Under the pieces are notes generated by a model that saw only the letters and a list, made by a program, of their open reading frames with translations, was not told the DNA's origin and ran no database searches. Below, one piece after another: positions 1 to 6,511 of a DNA stretch of 64,000 nucleotides. Both the position numbers and the translations under genes were made by a program. The stretch lies in assembly GCA_019694165.1 (NCBI GenBank), contig JAIBCL010000003.1:1-64000 (forward strand), in the 5' to 3' direction. How positions within the stretch are numbered: position 1 is the first letter of the stretch; every line of letters begins with the position of its first letter. This DNA comes from Verrucomicrobiaceae bacterium (lineage in GTDB: Bacteria > Verrucomicrobiota > Verrucomicrobiia > Verrucomicrobiales > Verrucomicrobiaceae).

Positions 1-78
1 CTTGCCCGCCGCGGTGAGTGCTTCGAGTTCCTGTCGTTCCTCAACGCCGAGTTTGATGCGATGTTTTTTATGGGCCAT
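1..78 (-). CDS. IS630-family transposase, N-terminal fragment (runs off the window)
   Basis: Reading the minus strand from the ATG at 76-78 gives MAHKKHRIKLGVEERQELEA followed by LTAAGK. This matches the usual start of IS630-family transposases (a basic start, then V/L-x-L-x-x-EER-x-x-L, then a GK helix), the DNA-binding part of the protein. Only 26 residues are inside the window, so the DDE catalytic domain cannot be checked. The gene points away from the HNH gene and marks a mobile element directly at the edge of the Ro/tRNA locus. The 3' side (79-130) holds a short palindrome, CCACTAGTGG, at 121-130 that might belong to the element end. No terminal inverted repeat could be confirmed. Confidence 0.6.
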   Translation of the reverse strand, partial: MAHKKHRIKLGVEERQELEALTAAGK

Positions 79-143
79 CCATGCTCAACGGTCCCAACCC
101 ATCACTTCTCGTGGACTTAACCACTAGTGGTGCGTGGCAGCAA

Positions 144-224
144 GGTTGATGGGTTGCAAGCATGGGGCGCGGCCGTCTCGGCTGCGCGAACAGGCGGGAC
201 GCCTGTTCCCCATGCCCATCAACC
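144..224. repeat. Nested palindromic intergenic element (REP-like)
   Basis: The outer arms GGTTGATGGG...CATGGGG (144-167) and CCCCATGCCCATCAACC (208-224) are complementary. Inside lie two smaller hairpins: a GCGC-GCCG...CGGC-GCGC arm at about 167-187 and AACAGGC-GGGAC-GCCTGTT at 189-207. The element sits between the transposase fragment and the end of the HNH gene. It could act as a 3' structure for the minus-strand HNH transcript or be a dispersed repeat. Confidence 0.6.
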
Positions 225-245
225 GTGCTGGAATGACCCACCAGG

Positions 246-851
246 TCAAAACTCCACCACACCACCGCCGCCGACGAGGAACATCTCCCAGTCGCGCACT
301 TCGTGCTGGTTCTTGATGAGTTCGCTCACGGGCATCTCGCGCGGTGCCTTCGGCTGGCGGAGCAGCGCGAGTCCGGCTTCGTGGGGAAGCTTGCTGCCTT
401 TGCGGCTGTTGATGCGCTTGTCGGCGAGCACGCAGTTTTCCCAGTTCGTTTTGCCGCCGCGCGAGAGCGGCACGATGTGATCGATGTTGCCCTCGTGCGG
501 ACGGAGTTTGCGACCGGTATACTGGCAGGTGCCGCCGTCTCGCTCCCAGATGGCTTTGGCGCAGAATTTCGGCCGGCGCTTTGGCACTTTGTCGAAGCGG
601 GCGAGCACGAGCACGGTGGGCACGCGAATGCGACGGCTCACAGTGCCGATGGAGTTGTCGCCCTCGCGCACGGGGAGCTGCACCCAGTCTTCCCAACGAA
701 CGGGCTGCATGTTGTCGTTGCCCATGATGTCGAGCGCTGTGGCTGCGCCGGTGGCCATCATGCTGAAGGCGTCGGCAGCGGTCTTCACGTCGATGGCCTG
801 CCAGTTCCGGTTGAGCACCAGAACGGTGGCTTTGTTCAGCACGTCGCTCAT
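246..851 (-). CDS. HNH endonuclease
   Basis: 201-residue HNH-family nuclease of the common stand-alone bacterial type (COG1403-like). The N-terminal part (about 1-100) is the family's usual beta-rich region. The nuclease motif follows: Cys109 in CQYTG, Asp124-His125 in the IDH segment, then Asn139 and Cys140 in NWENC and Asn148 in KRINSRKG. These are the residues expected for a metal-dependent beta-beta-alpha-metal fold acting on DNA or RNA. The start at 851 is the first in-frame ATG. It lies downstream of the Ro60/TROVE gene on the same strand, separated by about 450 bp that include a probable terminator, so it may be transcribed separately. Whether it cuts nucleic acid as part of the Ro/tRNA locus is inference from position only. 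Confidence 0.85.
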   Translation of the reverse strand: MSDVLNKATVLVLNRNWQAIDVKTAADAFSMMATGAATALDIMGNDNMQPVRWEDWVQLPVREGDNSIGTVSRRIRVPTVLVLARFDKVPKRRPKFCAKAIWERDGGTCQYTGRKLRPHEGNIDHIVPLSRGGKTNWENCVLADKRINSRKGSKLPHEAGLALLRQPKAPREMPVSELIKNQHEVRDWEMFLVGGGGVVEF

Positions 852-1221
852 AAGATCTGTCTCCTTTTTGAAAAACTGAGGCCTGTCCCGGAAGGTGGAG
901 GCGTCAGCGGTGTTCGTTCTCTGATGACGGGCCGGAAGGTTGGTTAAGCGGCCGATTTGGACAACTGAAATCTTTGCGGAGTGTCGCGCTCAGTAGTCGA
1001 GCGCGACACCGACACCTCGCGCGCGGCTTCGCTTCACGCGGCTTTGGGCTCGGGCGAGCAGGGCGGCGTGCGGGCGACGCACGGGAAGGATGGCGCACGA
1101 GTTCAGCACGGCGTGCGGCATGGTGGGGCTCACATTGCGCGGTGGGCGGAAGTGAGCGGGAAGGGGACGAAGAAGATTCATTTGGAAAAAGGTGTGTGGG
1201 TGTTGAGGGAAAAAAGAGAAA
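852..1221. other. Gene-free GC-rich spacer between HNH and TROVE genes; possible ncRNA site
   Basis: No coding frame here looks like a protein. The stretch is GC-rich with many short complementary segments (for example around 990-1060 and 1085-1115). In other bacteria Y RNAs are often encoded next to the Ro gene, so this spacer is one place to look for a Y-like RNA. I could not identify a Y RNA stem or a tRNA-mimic module in it. Confidence 0.3.
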
Positions 1222-1254
1222 GGCGCAGCCAGTTTCCGAAGAACTGACTGCGCC
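1206..1254 (-). terminator. Rho-independent terminator of the TROVE gene
   Basis: On the minus strand, 52 nt after the TROVE stop, GGCGCAGTCAGTT (from 1254) pairs with AACTGGCTGCGCC across a CTTCGGA-type loop, with one mismatch. A pyrimidine-rich tail, TTTCTCTTTTTT, follows at 1221-1206. The tight UUCG-type loop and U-rich tail are typical of an intrinsic terminator. Confidence 0.8.
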
Positions 1255-1305
1255 CGTTGAGTGAGCGGAACAAGACGCCGCGCGTGACGTTGTGGTCACC
1301 TCGCT

Positions 1306-2733
1306 TCACAGCGGCACGGCCTCGATCTGGCGGATCAGCGCGCCTGGATCGGCGTCGAGCTGCTTCAGCGTGTCCAGAGTCTTGTCGGAGAAACCGGCCA
1401 GGCAGTAAACCTGGCGCTCTGGGAACTGAAGCGTGCCGTAGCCTTTCAGGTCGAAGCTGAAGACCTTTGGATCGCAACCATGCTGCGCCTTCCACTTCTG
1501 AAAGGTGGCGACTGGCGATGTGTGGCCGATCCAGCCCTGCATGTCGGACAGGATGATCACGCGATCATACGCGCGGCCGGCCGTGTGGAAGATGCAGTGA
1601 AAATCCGTGCCCGCCGCCTGAGCCTGGCTTTGCAGCCACTTCGCGAGCGAGAGTGTGGAGTCGTACTTGTTCAGCGTGACGTATTTCGCGCCGTCGCTGA
1701 AAAGCATGACATCACACACGCCGGCCTTTGCCAGTGTGGCGGCAAAGAGCGAGCCGATCTGCAGCGGACGACCAACCATGGAGCCGGAGCCATCCAGCGC
1801 GATGAGCGTGCGGCCCGGGAACGATGGGACGTTCGCGAGCGACTTCTCCACGGCCTCGCTGAGTGCAGCGAGCACATCGCCCGCGCGAGGCAGGCTGGTG
1901 GACTGCACGGCATCGAGCGCGGTGAGGAAGCGGAACGGCAGCACGAGCGAGCGGCGGATGGGTTTTTCATCCACCAGCATCTCGAGCGCCGCATCCAGCA
2001 CCTCGGGCGCGCTTTCGAGCACGTTGCGCAGGTTACGCAGCAAAGCGAAGTAGCCGATCTTCCGCGAGCGGATCAGTTCCGACCATGCCTCGCGTTTGAG
2101 GTCGGTCAGTTCATCATCGCTCTGCGCCGCAGCACCTGCCTGCGTGAGTTTGGTTTCCCACGTTTCAGCAGGCGCGAGCGTGCCTTTGACCAGCTTGCTC
2201 AGTGCTTCGGTCGCCGGAGGGTGAACGAGGTTCACCACATCGACGAGCGAGAGATCGGCACGCGCCTTGCGATACTTCGAGAGCTGATGCTCATCGAAGC
2301 GCGCCAGCGCACGACCGAGGCCTTTCTTCAGCGAGTTCGGAATGACCTTGCCGTGTGTGCCGCGATAGCACGCGAGGATCTCGATCGCATCATCCGGGCG
2401 ATGCACGACACGGTCGTAAAACCGCGCCGTCCAGTCCGCGCCTTTGACGCTGTTCGCCAGCTCGGCGGCGGTGAGGTGCGTGATGCTCCTCATGCCAGCC
2501 TCTTTGCGCGCGTAGATCGCGGCCTTCGCCACGAAACGCTTGTCGCTCATGCCGGCGATGAGCTGCTTCAATCGCGCAGCCGTCGCATCCGCGCTGCGAT
2601 AGAAATCATCCTGCAGCGTGGAGGTGAGCATGATGGAAGCCAGCTCGAGCTTTGGAGTTTCGACAAACGCCTCGCCACCCGCGAGGTTGAGCGTGTCAGC
2701 GCGAGGACGTTTCTTGAGGAAGTTGAATTTCAT
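1306..2733 (-). CDS. rsr: Ro60-like TROVE domain ribonucleoprotein (Rsr)
   Basis: 475-residue TROVE/vWA protein, the bacterial counterpart of the Ro60 autoantigen. The N-terminal two thirds form the helical TROVE ring that in known homologues binds misfolded RNA ends and Y RNA. Recognisable stretches include ASIMLTSTLQDDFYRS near residue 30, the IYARKEAGMRSITHL segment near 85 and the LVDVVNLVHP region. The C-terminal third is a von Willebrand A domain with an intact MIDAS motif, DGSGS, at about residues 314-318. I prefer the start at 2733 (MKFNFLKKRP) over an upstream ATG at 2778, because homologues begin close to this point. Known bacterial Ro proteins work with Y RNAs that can mimic tRNA, and with PNPase or RtcB. 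Here the neighbour is a large tRNA-like array on the same strand instead of rtcBA. A terminator follows at 1206-1254. Confidence 0.93.
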   Translation of the reverse strand: MKFNFLKKRPRADTLNLAGGEAFVETPKLELASIMLTSTLQDDFYRSADATAARLKQLIAGMSDKRFVAKAAIYARKEAGMRSITHLTAAELANSVKGADWTARFYDRVVHRPDDAIEILACYRGTHGKVIPNSLKKGLGRALARFDEHQLSKYRKARADLSLVDVVNLVHPPATEALSKLVKGTLAPAETWETKLTQAGAAAQSDDELTDLKREAWSELIRSRKIGYFALLRNLRNVLESAPEVLDAALEMLVDEKPIRRSLVLPFRFLTALDAVQSTSLPRAGDVLAALSEAVEKSLANVPSFPGRTLIALDGSGSMVGRPLQIGSLFAATLAKAGVCDVMLFSDGAKYVTLNKYDSTLSLAKWLQSQAQAAGTDFHCIFHTAGRAYDRVIILSDMQGWIGHTSPVATFQKWKAQHGCDPKVFSFDLKGYGTLQFPERQVYCLAGFSDKTLDTLKQLDADPGALIRQIEAVPL

Positions 2734-2896
2734 GTGTGTTGTTGGGTGGGTTGGTTGTTGGGAGGAAAAAGTAGTCATGCGCTTCAGCGCGTGACCGTGT
2801 GCTTCGGCTTCAGCGAGACCTTCTCGGTCTCGCGCGTCCGTGCGGGCTAAAGCCCTACACTACTTTTGAATTGGGGAGAAAAGTGACCGGAGAAAT

Positions 2897-2953
2897 CCAG
2901 CCGCAGGCACACCCGCCCGCCGCCAGAACGCTCTACCACTGAGCTATTGGCCC
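2897..2953 (-). pseudogene. tRNA 5'-half fragment next to the TROVE gene
   Basis: On the minus strand GGGCCAA-TA-GCTC-AGTGGTA-GAGC (2953-2930) is a canonical acceptor 5' strand and D-arm with the normal GG. The expected anticodon arm, T-arm and 3' acceptor strand do not follow; the sequence becomes GC-rich and unrelated. It is the array member closest to the TROVE start, about 160 nt upstream. Confidence 0.6.
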
Positions 2954-2961
2954 ACGTTTGC

Positions 2962-3033
2962 AGACCATGCCGGATTCGAACCGGCGACCGTTTCGTTAAC
3001 AGCGAAGTAACTCGAGTCTCACTGCCCCAAAGT
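2962..3033 (-). pseudogene. tRNA-Asn(GUU)-like 3' half with shared leader block
   Basis: The anticodon arm TTCG-CTGTTAA-CGAA (3006-2992) gives GUU, and the T-arm GCCGG-TTCGAAT-CCGGC (2985-2969) is fully canonical. No D-arm is present. In its place is a block, GGGGCAGTGAGACTCGAG followed by TTACTTCG (to about 3033), that recurs at three other places in this region. No encoded CCA. Confidence 0.6.
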
Positions 3034-3100
3034 TGTGGCATGGGCTTTTCAGCCCGTGCGTGTTTGAAAAGAATCGCGGAGAAAAGCAGACAGGCTCTAA

Positions 3101-3211
3101 CTGAGGAGCCGGGACTCGAACCCGGATCTGGCTTTCGCCGAACCCCTGCTCATGGGCACCGCACTTCAGTTTGTCGTGTTGGAGCGAAGAAATCCTGTCT
3201 TCACTGCCGCG
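3101..3211 (-). pseudogene. tRNA-like element (GCG-type loop) with shared leader block
   Basis: The T-arm CCGGG-TTCGAGT-CCCGG is canonical. The acceptor ends CTGA (near 3169) and TCAG (near 3101) pair partly. The best anticodon arm is GGTT-CGGCGAA-AGCC (loop reading GCG), with U33 missing. The leader-like block GCGGCAGTGAAGACAGG plus ATTTCTTCG lies upstream at about 3211-3183. No CCA end is encoded. Confidence 0.5.
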
Positions 3212-3301
3212 AAATGGAATGACCAGGCGAGCTGTCGCATCGCCGGATCGAAAAGGGAAAAGAACCGGGGAGGAAAACCGGCAAGGGGTTTCATCCGACG
3301 A

Positions 3302-3361
3302 GCGGATGACGGGATCCGAACCCGCGATGACCACGAAGTAACCCTCGCCTCGCTGCCCCGG
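3302..3361 (-). pseudogene. tRNA T-arm fragment with shared leader block
   Basis: The T-arm GCGGG-TTCGGAT-CCCGT (3325-3309) and a 3' strand CATCCGC are visible, but no anticodon arm could be placed. The leader block GGGGCAGCGAGGCGAGG plus GTTACTTCG (3359-3333) runs directly into it. Confidence 0.45.
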
Positions 3362-3364
3362 AAA

Positions 3365-3415
3365 GGGTGAAAGGGAAAAGGCGCGCGGCATGACGAACGG
3401 GCCATGCCGCGCGCG
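3365..3415 (-). terminator. Strong hairpin after the 271-residue gene, probable terminator
   Basis: On the minus strand GCGCGCGGCATG (from about 3414) pairs over 12 bp with CATGCCGCGCGC around a loop of about 10 nt, followed by CTTTTCCCTTTC. It begins about 25 nt after the stop of the gene at 3439-4254. It would end that transcript or separate it from the degenerate tRNA elements and the TROVE gene. Confidence 0.6.
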
Positions 3416-3438
3416 AGTTTGAGTGAACGAGCTTTGAA

Positions 3439-4254
3439 TCAATCGAGGAACGCCAGATTGTTCCGAGATGGAGCGCGGTGTTCCTCATTGATCAGCACGC
3501 GATGCCAGTCGTGCAGCACGATCGTGGCGTGGTCCGGATGACGGACGGCGCCTCGTGCGAACACTCCTGGATTGCGACGCATCTGACGCCACACCAGCTT
3601 CTTGGCGGCAGGTTTGCGCTGGATCAGCTTTTCATACTGCTCCTGCGTGATGCCCTGCGGATGCTGGCGATTGACGTAAACGATCTCGCCGCCGGTGCGA
3701 TAGAGCTGCTCGACGTAGTGCGGCTTGCTGCCGCCTCCACGTGAGATGGGCTCCCAGCGCAGGATAAGCTTCGGATCGACGGCCAGGGATTGCTCCACTG
3801 GCACGAAGAACCACTCGCCCTGTCGGCGGAAAGCTGCGTTGCGACGTCGCGCTGCGTTCCGTGCGCTCAAGTGCTTGCGCGCCTGAGCTGCGCGGACGGG
3901 CTCCGGCTTCAGCGCTTCCTTTGCCTGCATCACGGTGGATGCCGAGCCAGGAATCGCCGCCACGAACCATTCACGTTCGTCGTGACCGCAAAGGAACTTG
4001 TCTTTGCGGGTGCCGTCGGCGCTCTTCGCGAGGAGGAGCAGGTGACGGTCTTCCTTCACCTTGTTCAGGAGGAGGAATTCGACGCTGGCGAGACTGGCGT
4101 CGTCGCCACGCAGTGAGAAGAACTGGCCGTCGCGGTCACGACCGATGTCGATCGCGTAGCCGCTGGCGGGTGCTCCCCAGATGCGTCGTGGTGGCTCCAC
4201 TCGGAGCCGCGCGCCGATGGATTCAAAAGCGCGTTCAAGATGTTCGAGTTTCAT
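3439..4254 (-). CDS. Conserved-looking hypothetical protein in the Ro/tRNA locus
   Basis: 271 residues starting MKLEHLERAFESIG. I do not recognise a named family. The N-terminal half is mixed alpha/beta with segments such as GYAIDIGRDRDGQFFSL and KDKFLCGHDEREWFVAAIPG (about residues 100-125) that look like a folded globular domain with conserved C, H, D and E residues. The middle (about 130-165) is strongly basic with RKHLSARNAARRRN and could bind RNA. There is no signal peptide or membrane helix. It is transcribed in the same direction as the TROVE gene and sits between two groups of tRNA-like elements, so a role with those RNAs is a reasonable guess, not a demonstrated one. Confidence 0.75.
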   Translation of the reverse strand: MKLEHLERAFESIGARLRVEPPRRIWGAPASGYAIDIGRDRDGQFFSLRGDDASLASVEFLLLNKVKEDRHLLLLAKSADGTRKDKFLCGHDEREWFVAAIPGSASTVMQAKEALKPEPVRAAQARKHLSARNAARRRNAAFRRQGEWFFVPVEQSLAVDPKLILRWEPISRGGGSKPHYVEQLYRTGGEIVYVNRQHPQGITQEQYEKLIQRKPAAKKLVWRQMRRNPGVFARGAVRHPDHATIVLHDWHRVLINEEHRAPSRNNLAFLD

Positions 4255-4461
4255 AATGGAATCTTCGAATCATCACCCGTGCCATTTGCTCCCGAAGGAG
4301 CGCGCTGGACGGGCGTGACAGCGATCTTCCAGATGATGTGACGCCAGCGGGAAGATGCGCTGGCTAGCTGGTGGGTTGCTTCATGATGTTGGGATGGTTT
4401 GAGTTTGAGAAAGGGAATTGCGGAGAAAGCCGGCCGGAGAAATGACGCGCCGGTTGCCCGG

Positions 4462-4553
4462 CGAGTCGGCGGGATTTGCACCCGCTACACCTTGGTTCTA
4501 GCAAGTGCTCTACTGAATGAGCTACGAAGTAACTCCGGCCTCACTGCCGCAAA
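4462..4553 (-). tRNA. tRNA-like gene, AGA anticodon (Ser-type), with shared leader block
   Basis: D-arm GCTC-ATTCAGTA-GAGC (4522-4507), anticodon arm CTTG-CTAGAAC-CAAG (4505-4491, reading AGA) and T-arm GCGGG-TGCAAAT-CCCGC (4485-4469) are all clear. The variable loop is short, unlike a normal serine tRNA. The 5' acceptor strand is displaced: the shared block GCGGCAGTGAGGCCGGAG plus TTACTTCG precedes the D-arm directly, and only GAGTT/GACTC can pair. No CCA end follows. The T-loop already has G at position 55, like the dense array. Confidence 0.6.
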
Positions 4554-4576
4554 GGGCTTGGGAAAAGGATCGCCAA

Positions 4577-5113
4577 TCAGTCGTCGCGCAGACGAGCGTA
4601 GAGGCGGCCATCGAAAGTTTGGCCATCGCGCCGATACTCTCGGCGGAGAAGCGGGGCCTCGACGATGAAACCGTTCTTCTCGAGCACGCGAGCCGATGCG
4701 CTGTTCAAGACGAAGACGTGCGCCGTGATGCGCTCGAGGGCGAACTCGCGAAAGCCGAGCCGCACGACATATTGCACCACCGCGCTCATGATGCCACGGC
4801 CCCAATACGGTTTCGCCAGCCAGTAGCCGATCTCCGACGCGTGCTCTCTGCCGCGCCCACCCGGAGCCAGCTCGATGGTGCCAATCATCCGCTCCGTCTC
4901 ATCGCGAATGGCCCAGATCGTCTCGCGACCATTTCGCGACACATCGTCAGCAACACTCGCGATCCACTCATCCGCCAGCGCGGGCGGATACGGATATGGC
5001 ACCACCCGCGTGTAGCGACTGAGTTCGCGATCCTGCGAATGCGAGATGATGTCATCGCGATCCGCAGGAGCGATGGGGCTGAGGTGAATGGTTGGTGTGA
5101 CTTGGTGGATCAT
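4577..5113 (-). CDS. GNAT acetyltransferase (RimJ/RimL-like), array-embedded
   Basis: 178 residues from MIHQVTPTIHLSP, an N-acetyltransferase using acetyl-CoA. Family signs are the EIGYWLAKPYWGRGIMSAVV segment (the Q/R-x-x-G-x-G/A acetyl-CoA loop, here WGRGIM) and the late ITAHVFVLNSASARVLEKNGF segment typical of RimJ/RimL-type enzymes, ending LYARLRDD. An upstream ATG at 5239 is in frame, but it would overlap the tRNA-Lys gene, so the start at 5113 is chosen. The usual substrates of this family are protein N-termini or amino groups of small molecules. Some GNATs acetylate aminoacyl-tRNA, which makes its place in a tRNA array interesting but proves nothing. Confidence 0.85.
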   Translation of the reverse strand: MIHQVTPTIHLSPIAPADRDDIISHSQDRELSRYTRVVPYPYPPALADEWIASVADDVSRNGRETIWAIRDETERMIGTIELAPGGRGREHASEIGYWLAKPYWGRGIMSAVVQYVVRLGFREFALERITAHVFVLNSASARVLEKNGFIVEAPLLRREYRRDGQTFDGRLYARLRDD

Positions 5114-5215
5114 GCTGATGTGAATGTGAGATCGAAAAGGATGGTGAGACGATAGCATGGAGCAAGGAGCGTGGAGGAGCTTCAGACTCCCATGCTCCTC
5201 GCGCCCTGCCGAAGC

Positions 5216-5290
5216 TGGTCGGCCCACAGGGACATGCACCCTGCTCCGCCGGTTAAAAGCCGGCTGCTTCGCTGTCTAAGCTTTGGGCCG
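5216..5290 (-). tRNA. tRNA-Lys(UUU), non-canonical elbow
   Basis: Acceptor CGGCCCA/TGGGCCG pairs perfectly. Discriminator A, encoded CCA at 5216-5218. The D-loop lacks GG. Anticodon arm GCCGG-CTTTTAA-CCGGC. T-arm CAGGG-TGCATGT-CCCTG has G55. It lies between the upstream GNAT gene and the divergent lipoprotein gene. Confidence 0.88.
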
Positions 5291-5341
5291 AAAAAGGGAA
5301 CTGACTTGTGTCGCGTGCGTGAACTGCATAGGCTTGCGCGC

Positions 5342-5707
5342 ATGAATGCCATTCGCTGGTCGCTGATGATGGTCGTGGCTCTGTTCACTGTCGGCTGCAC
5401 AAACCCAGAACTCGTTTACAAGGTGCCGCCTGCGAAAGACGGAACGGTTTTGGTGTTGGGCTGCGTGAAAACACAAGGACAGCAGCCCTGGCATCGAGGT
5501 CTCACGGCTAGGCGAGCCATCGAGCTGGCCGGAGGGTTTGACCTGTTTGCCAACCAGAGGCGAGTGCGGATCATCTCGCGCATCATCGAGCGTTCAGAAG
5601 GCGAGCCCATGACCGCGCGTCGTGTCGATCTTCGTGAAAATCATTCGGATTATCCGCTCCAGAATGGTGATGTTGTGATCGTCCAAGAGAAAGTGCCGGT
5701 CTTCTGA
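5342..5707 (+). CDS. Small SLBB-like lipoprotein
   Basis: 121 residues from the ATG at 5342. The start gives a lipoprotein signal, MNAIRWSLMMVVALFTVGC, with Cys19 as lipid site. The mature part resembles one SLBB/soluble-ligand-binding module of polysaccharide-export proteins: a GTVLVLGCVKTQG strand pair, TARRAIELAGGF, then VRIISR and a final YPLQNGDVVIV. Known SLBB proteins act at the outer membrane in capsule or exopolysaccharide export, but this copy stands alone with no Wza-type partner. It is the only plus-strand protein gene inside the array. An upstream in-frame ATG at 5171 would run through the tRNA-Lys gene and is rejected. Confidence 0.75.
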   Translation: MNAIRWSLMMVVALFTVGCTNPELVYKVPPAKDGTVLVLGCVKTQGQQPWHRGLTARRAIELAGGFDLFANQRRVRIISRIIERSEGEPMTARRVDLRENHSDYPLQNGDVVIVQEKVPVF

Positions 5708-5726
5708 TAATGGCGGTTAACTAATC

Positions 5727-5802
5727 TGGTGCTCATGGCAGGAGTCGCACCTGCACTGGCGACGCCCTCGACGTCGTGTCTCTGCTGTTGGGCTACGTGA
5801 GC
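5727..5802 (-). tRNA. tRNA-like, GAG anticodon (Leu-type), non-canonical elbow
   Basis: Acceptor GCTCACG/CATGAGC (6 of 7 pairs), A73 and encoded CCA at 5727-5729. D-loop AACAGCA. Anticodon arm CGACG-TCGAGGG-CGTCG reads GAG but lacks U33. T-arm GCAGG-TGCGACT-CCTGC. The variable loop is 5 nt, whereas a normal leucine tRNA has a long variable arm, so the amino acid identity is uncertain. Confidence 0.8.
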
Positions 5803-5812
5803 GAAATGAAAT

Positions 5813-5889
5813 TGGCAACCCTGGCGGGATTTGAACCCAGCGTTGTCCGCTTGAAAGGCGGGTGTCCTGTCCAATTAGACGACAGGGTC
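5813..5889 (-). tRNA. tRNA-Glu(UUC), canonical elbow
   Basis: Acceptor GACCCTG/CAGGGTT, G73 and encoded CCA at 5813-5815. The D-loop keeps GG (ATTGGAC). Anticodon arm CCGC-CTTTCAA-GCGG. T-loop TTCAAAT is canonical. It is one of only two dense-array members with a normal T-loop, and it also keeps the normal D-loop GG. Confidence 0.88.
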
Positions 5890-5906
5890 GTGTCTTGAGA
5901 AGAAAA

Positions 5907-6000
5907 TGGCGGAACCCCGAGGACATGCTCCTCATGCCGCGCTGTGGCGGCACGATCTCTTTAGCAAAGAGTCCCGGCTCGCTGGTCCGGTTGGCGTTCC
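5907..6000 (-). tRNA. tRNA-Ser(GCU), non-canonical T-loop
   Basis: 94 nt. Acceptor GGAACGC/GGGTTCC, G73 and encoded CCA at 5907-5909. Anticodon loop TTGCTAA. Long variable stem TGCCGC/GCGGCA as expected for a serine tRNA. T-arm TGAGG-AGCATGT-CCTCG with A54, G55 and U58. Confidence 0.85.
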
Positions 6001-6009
6001 TTGATGAAT

Positions 6010-6086
6010 TGGCACTCCCGGAAGGACTTTCGCCTCCAACCTCCGCGTTCGAAGCGCGGCGCTCTATACATTGAGCTACGGGAGCG
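6010..6086 (-). tRNA. tRNA-Arg(UCG), non-canonical elbow
   Basis: Acceptor GCTCCCG/CGGGAGT, G73 and CCA at 6010-6012. D-arm GCTC-AATGTATA-GAGC has no GG. Anticodon arm CCGCG-CTTCGAA-CGCGG. The T-loop CGAAAGT is the only one in the array without C56. Confidence 0.87.
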
Positions 6087-6091
6087 TGAAG

Positions 6092-6234
6092 TGGTGCCCC
6101 TGGCAGGAGTTGCGGCTCCTGCCGCCGTGCCAAGTCTGCTCCGCGCCTCACGACGACGCGCTATAGCGCTTTGGCGCTGCACCCGCACTAGACCGCTTCT
6201 GAGGCGGTTGTCTCTGCGTTGGACTACAAGGGCA
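6092..6234 (-). tRNA. tRNA-Leu(CAG) with large insertion in the variable region
   Basis: 143 nt. Acceptor TGCCCTT/AGGGGCA, A73 and CCA at 6092-6094. Anticodon arm ACCGC-CTCAGAA-GCGGT (6208-6192). The stretch between the anticodon stem and the T-arm (about 6123-6191) is 69 nt and contains the palindrome AGCGCTATAGCGC, related to the insertion in the member at 6938-7075. The T-arm GCAGG...CCTGC has a 10-nt loop, AGCCGCAACT. The gene may be inactivated or may carry a structured variable arm. Confidence 0.7.
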
Positions 6235-6240
6235 TGAAAA

Positions 6241-6315
6241 TTGCGGCCCTGGATGGGCTCGCACCATCAACTCTGCGCTTCAAAGGCGCATGCTCTCACA
6301 TTGAGCTACAGGTCT
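6241..6315 (-). tRNA. tRNA-Gln(UUG), non-canonical elbow, CAA end
   Basis: Acceptor AGACCTG/CAGGGCC has two mismatches. G73 is followed by CAA instead of CCA. D-arm GCTC-AATGTGA-GAGC, anticodon arm TGCGC-CTTTGAA-GCGCA and T-arm GATGG-TGCGAGC-CCATC are intact. Confidence 0.78.
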
Positions 6316-6319
6316 GAAT

Positions 6320-6420
6320 GAGCGAAGGGCTAAGGGTGAAGAGCAAAGAGGTCCGAAGACCGCGTCGCGTGCTTTTGCGATGCTTTGGACTCTTCGCTCT
6401 TTGCCCTCTGCTCTACGCTT
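6320..6420. repeat. Imperfect inverted-repeat element inside the array
   Basis: Arms of about 34 bp (6320-6354 starting GAGCGAAGGGCTAAGGG, and 6387-6420) are imperfectly complementary around a 32-nt centre. It interrupts the otherwise tight tRNA-Gln to tRNA-Met spacing and looks like a small palindromic insertion. Confidence 0.7.
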
Positions 6421-6426
6421 CTGAAT

Positions 6427-6502
6427 TGGTCGGTCCGGCTGGATTTGCACCAACATCTTCCGGGTTATGAGCCCGACGCTCTTGCTGTTAAGCTACAGAC
6501 CT
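6427..6502 (-). tRNA. tRNA with CAU anticodon (Met-type), non-canonical elbow
   Basis: Acceptor AGGTCTG/CGGACCG (A1-G72 mismatch), A73 and CCA at 6427-6429. D-loop AACAGCA. Anticodon arm CGGG-CTCATAA-CCCG. T-arm GTTGG-TGCAAAT-CCAGC. CAU could be elongator Met, or Ile after lysidine modification. Confidence 0.87.
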
Positions 6503-6511
6503 TCATTGAAA

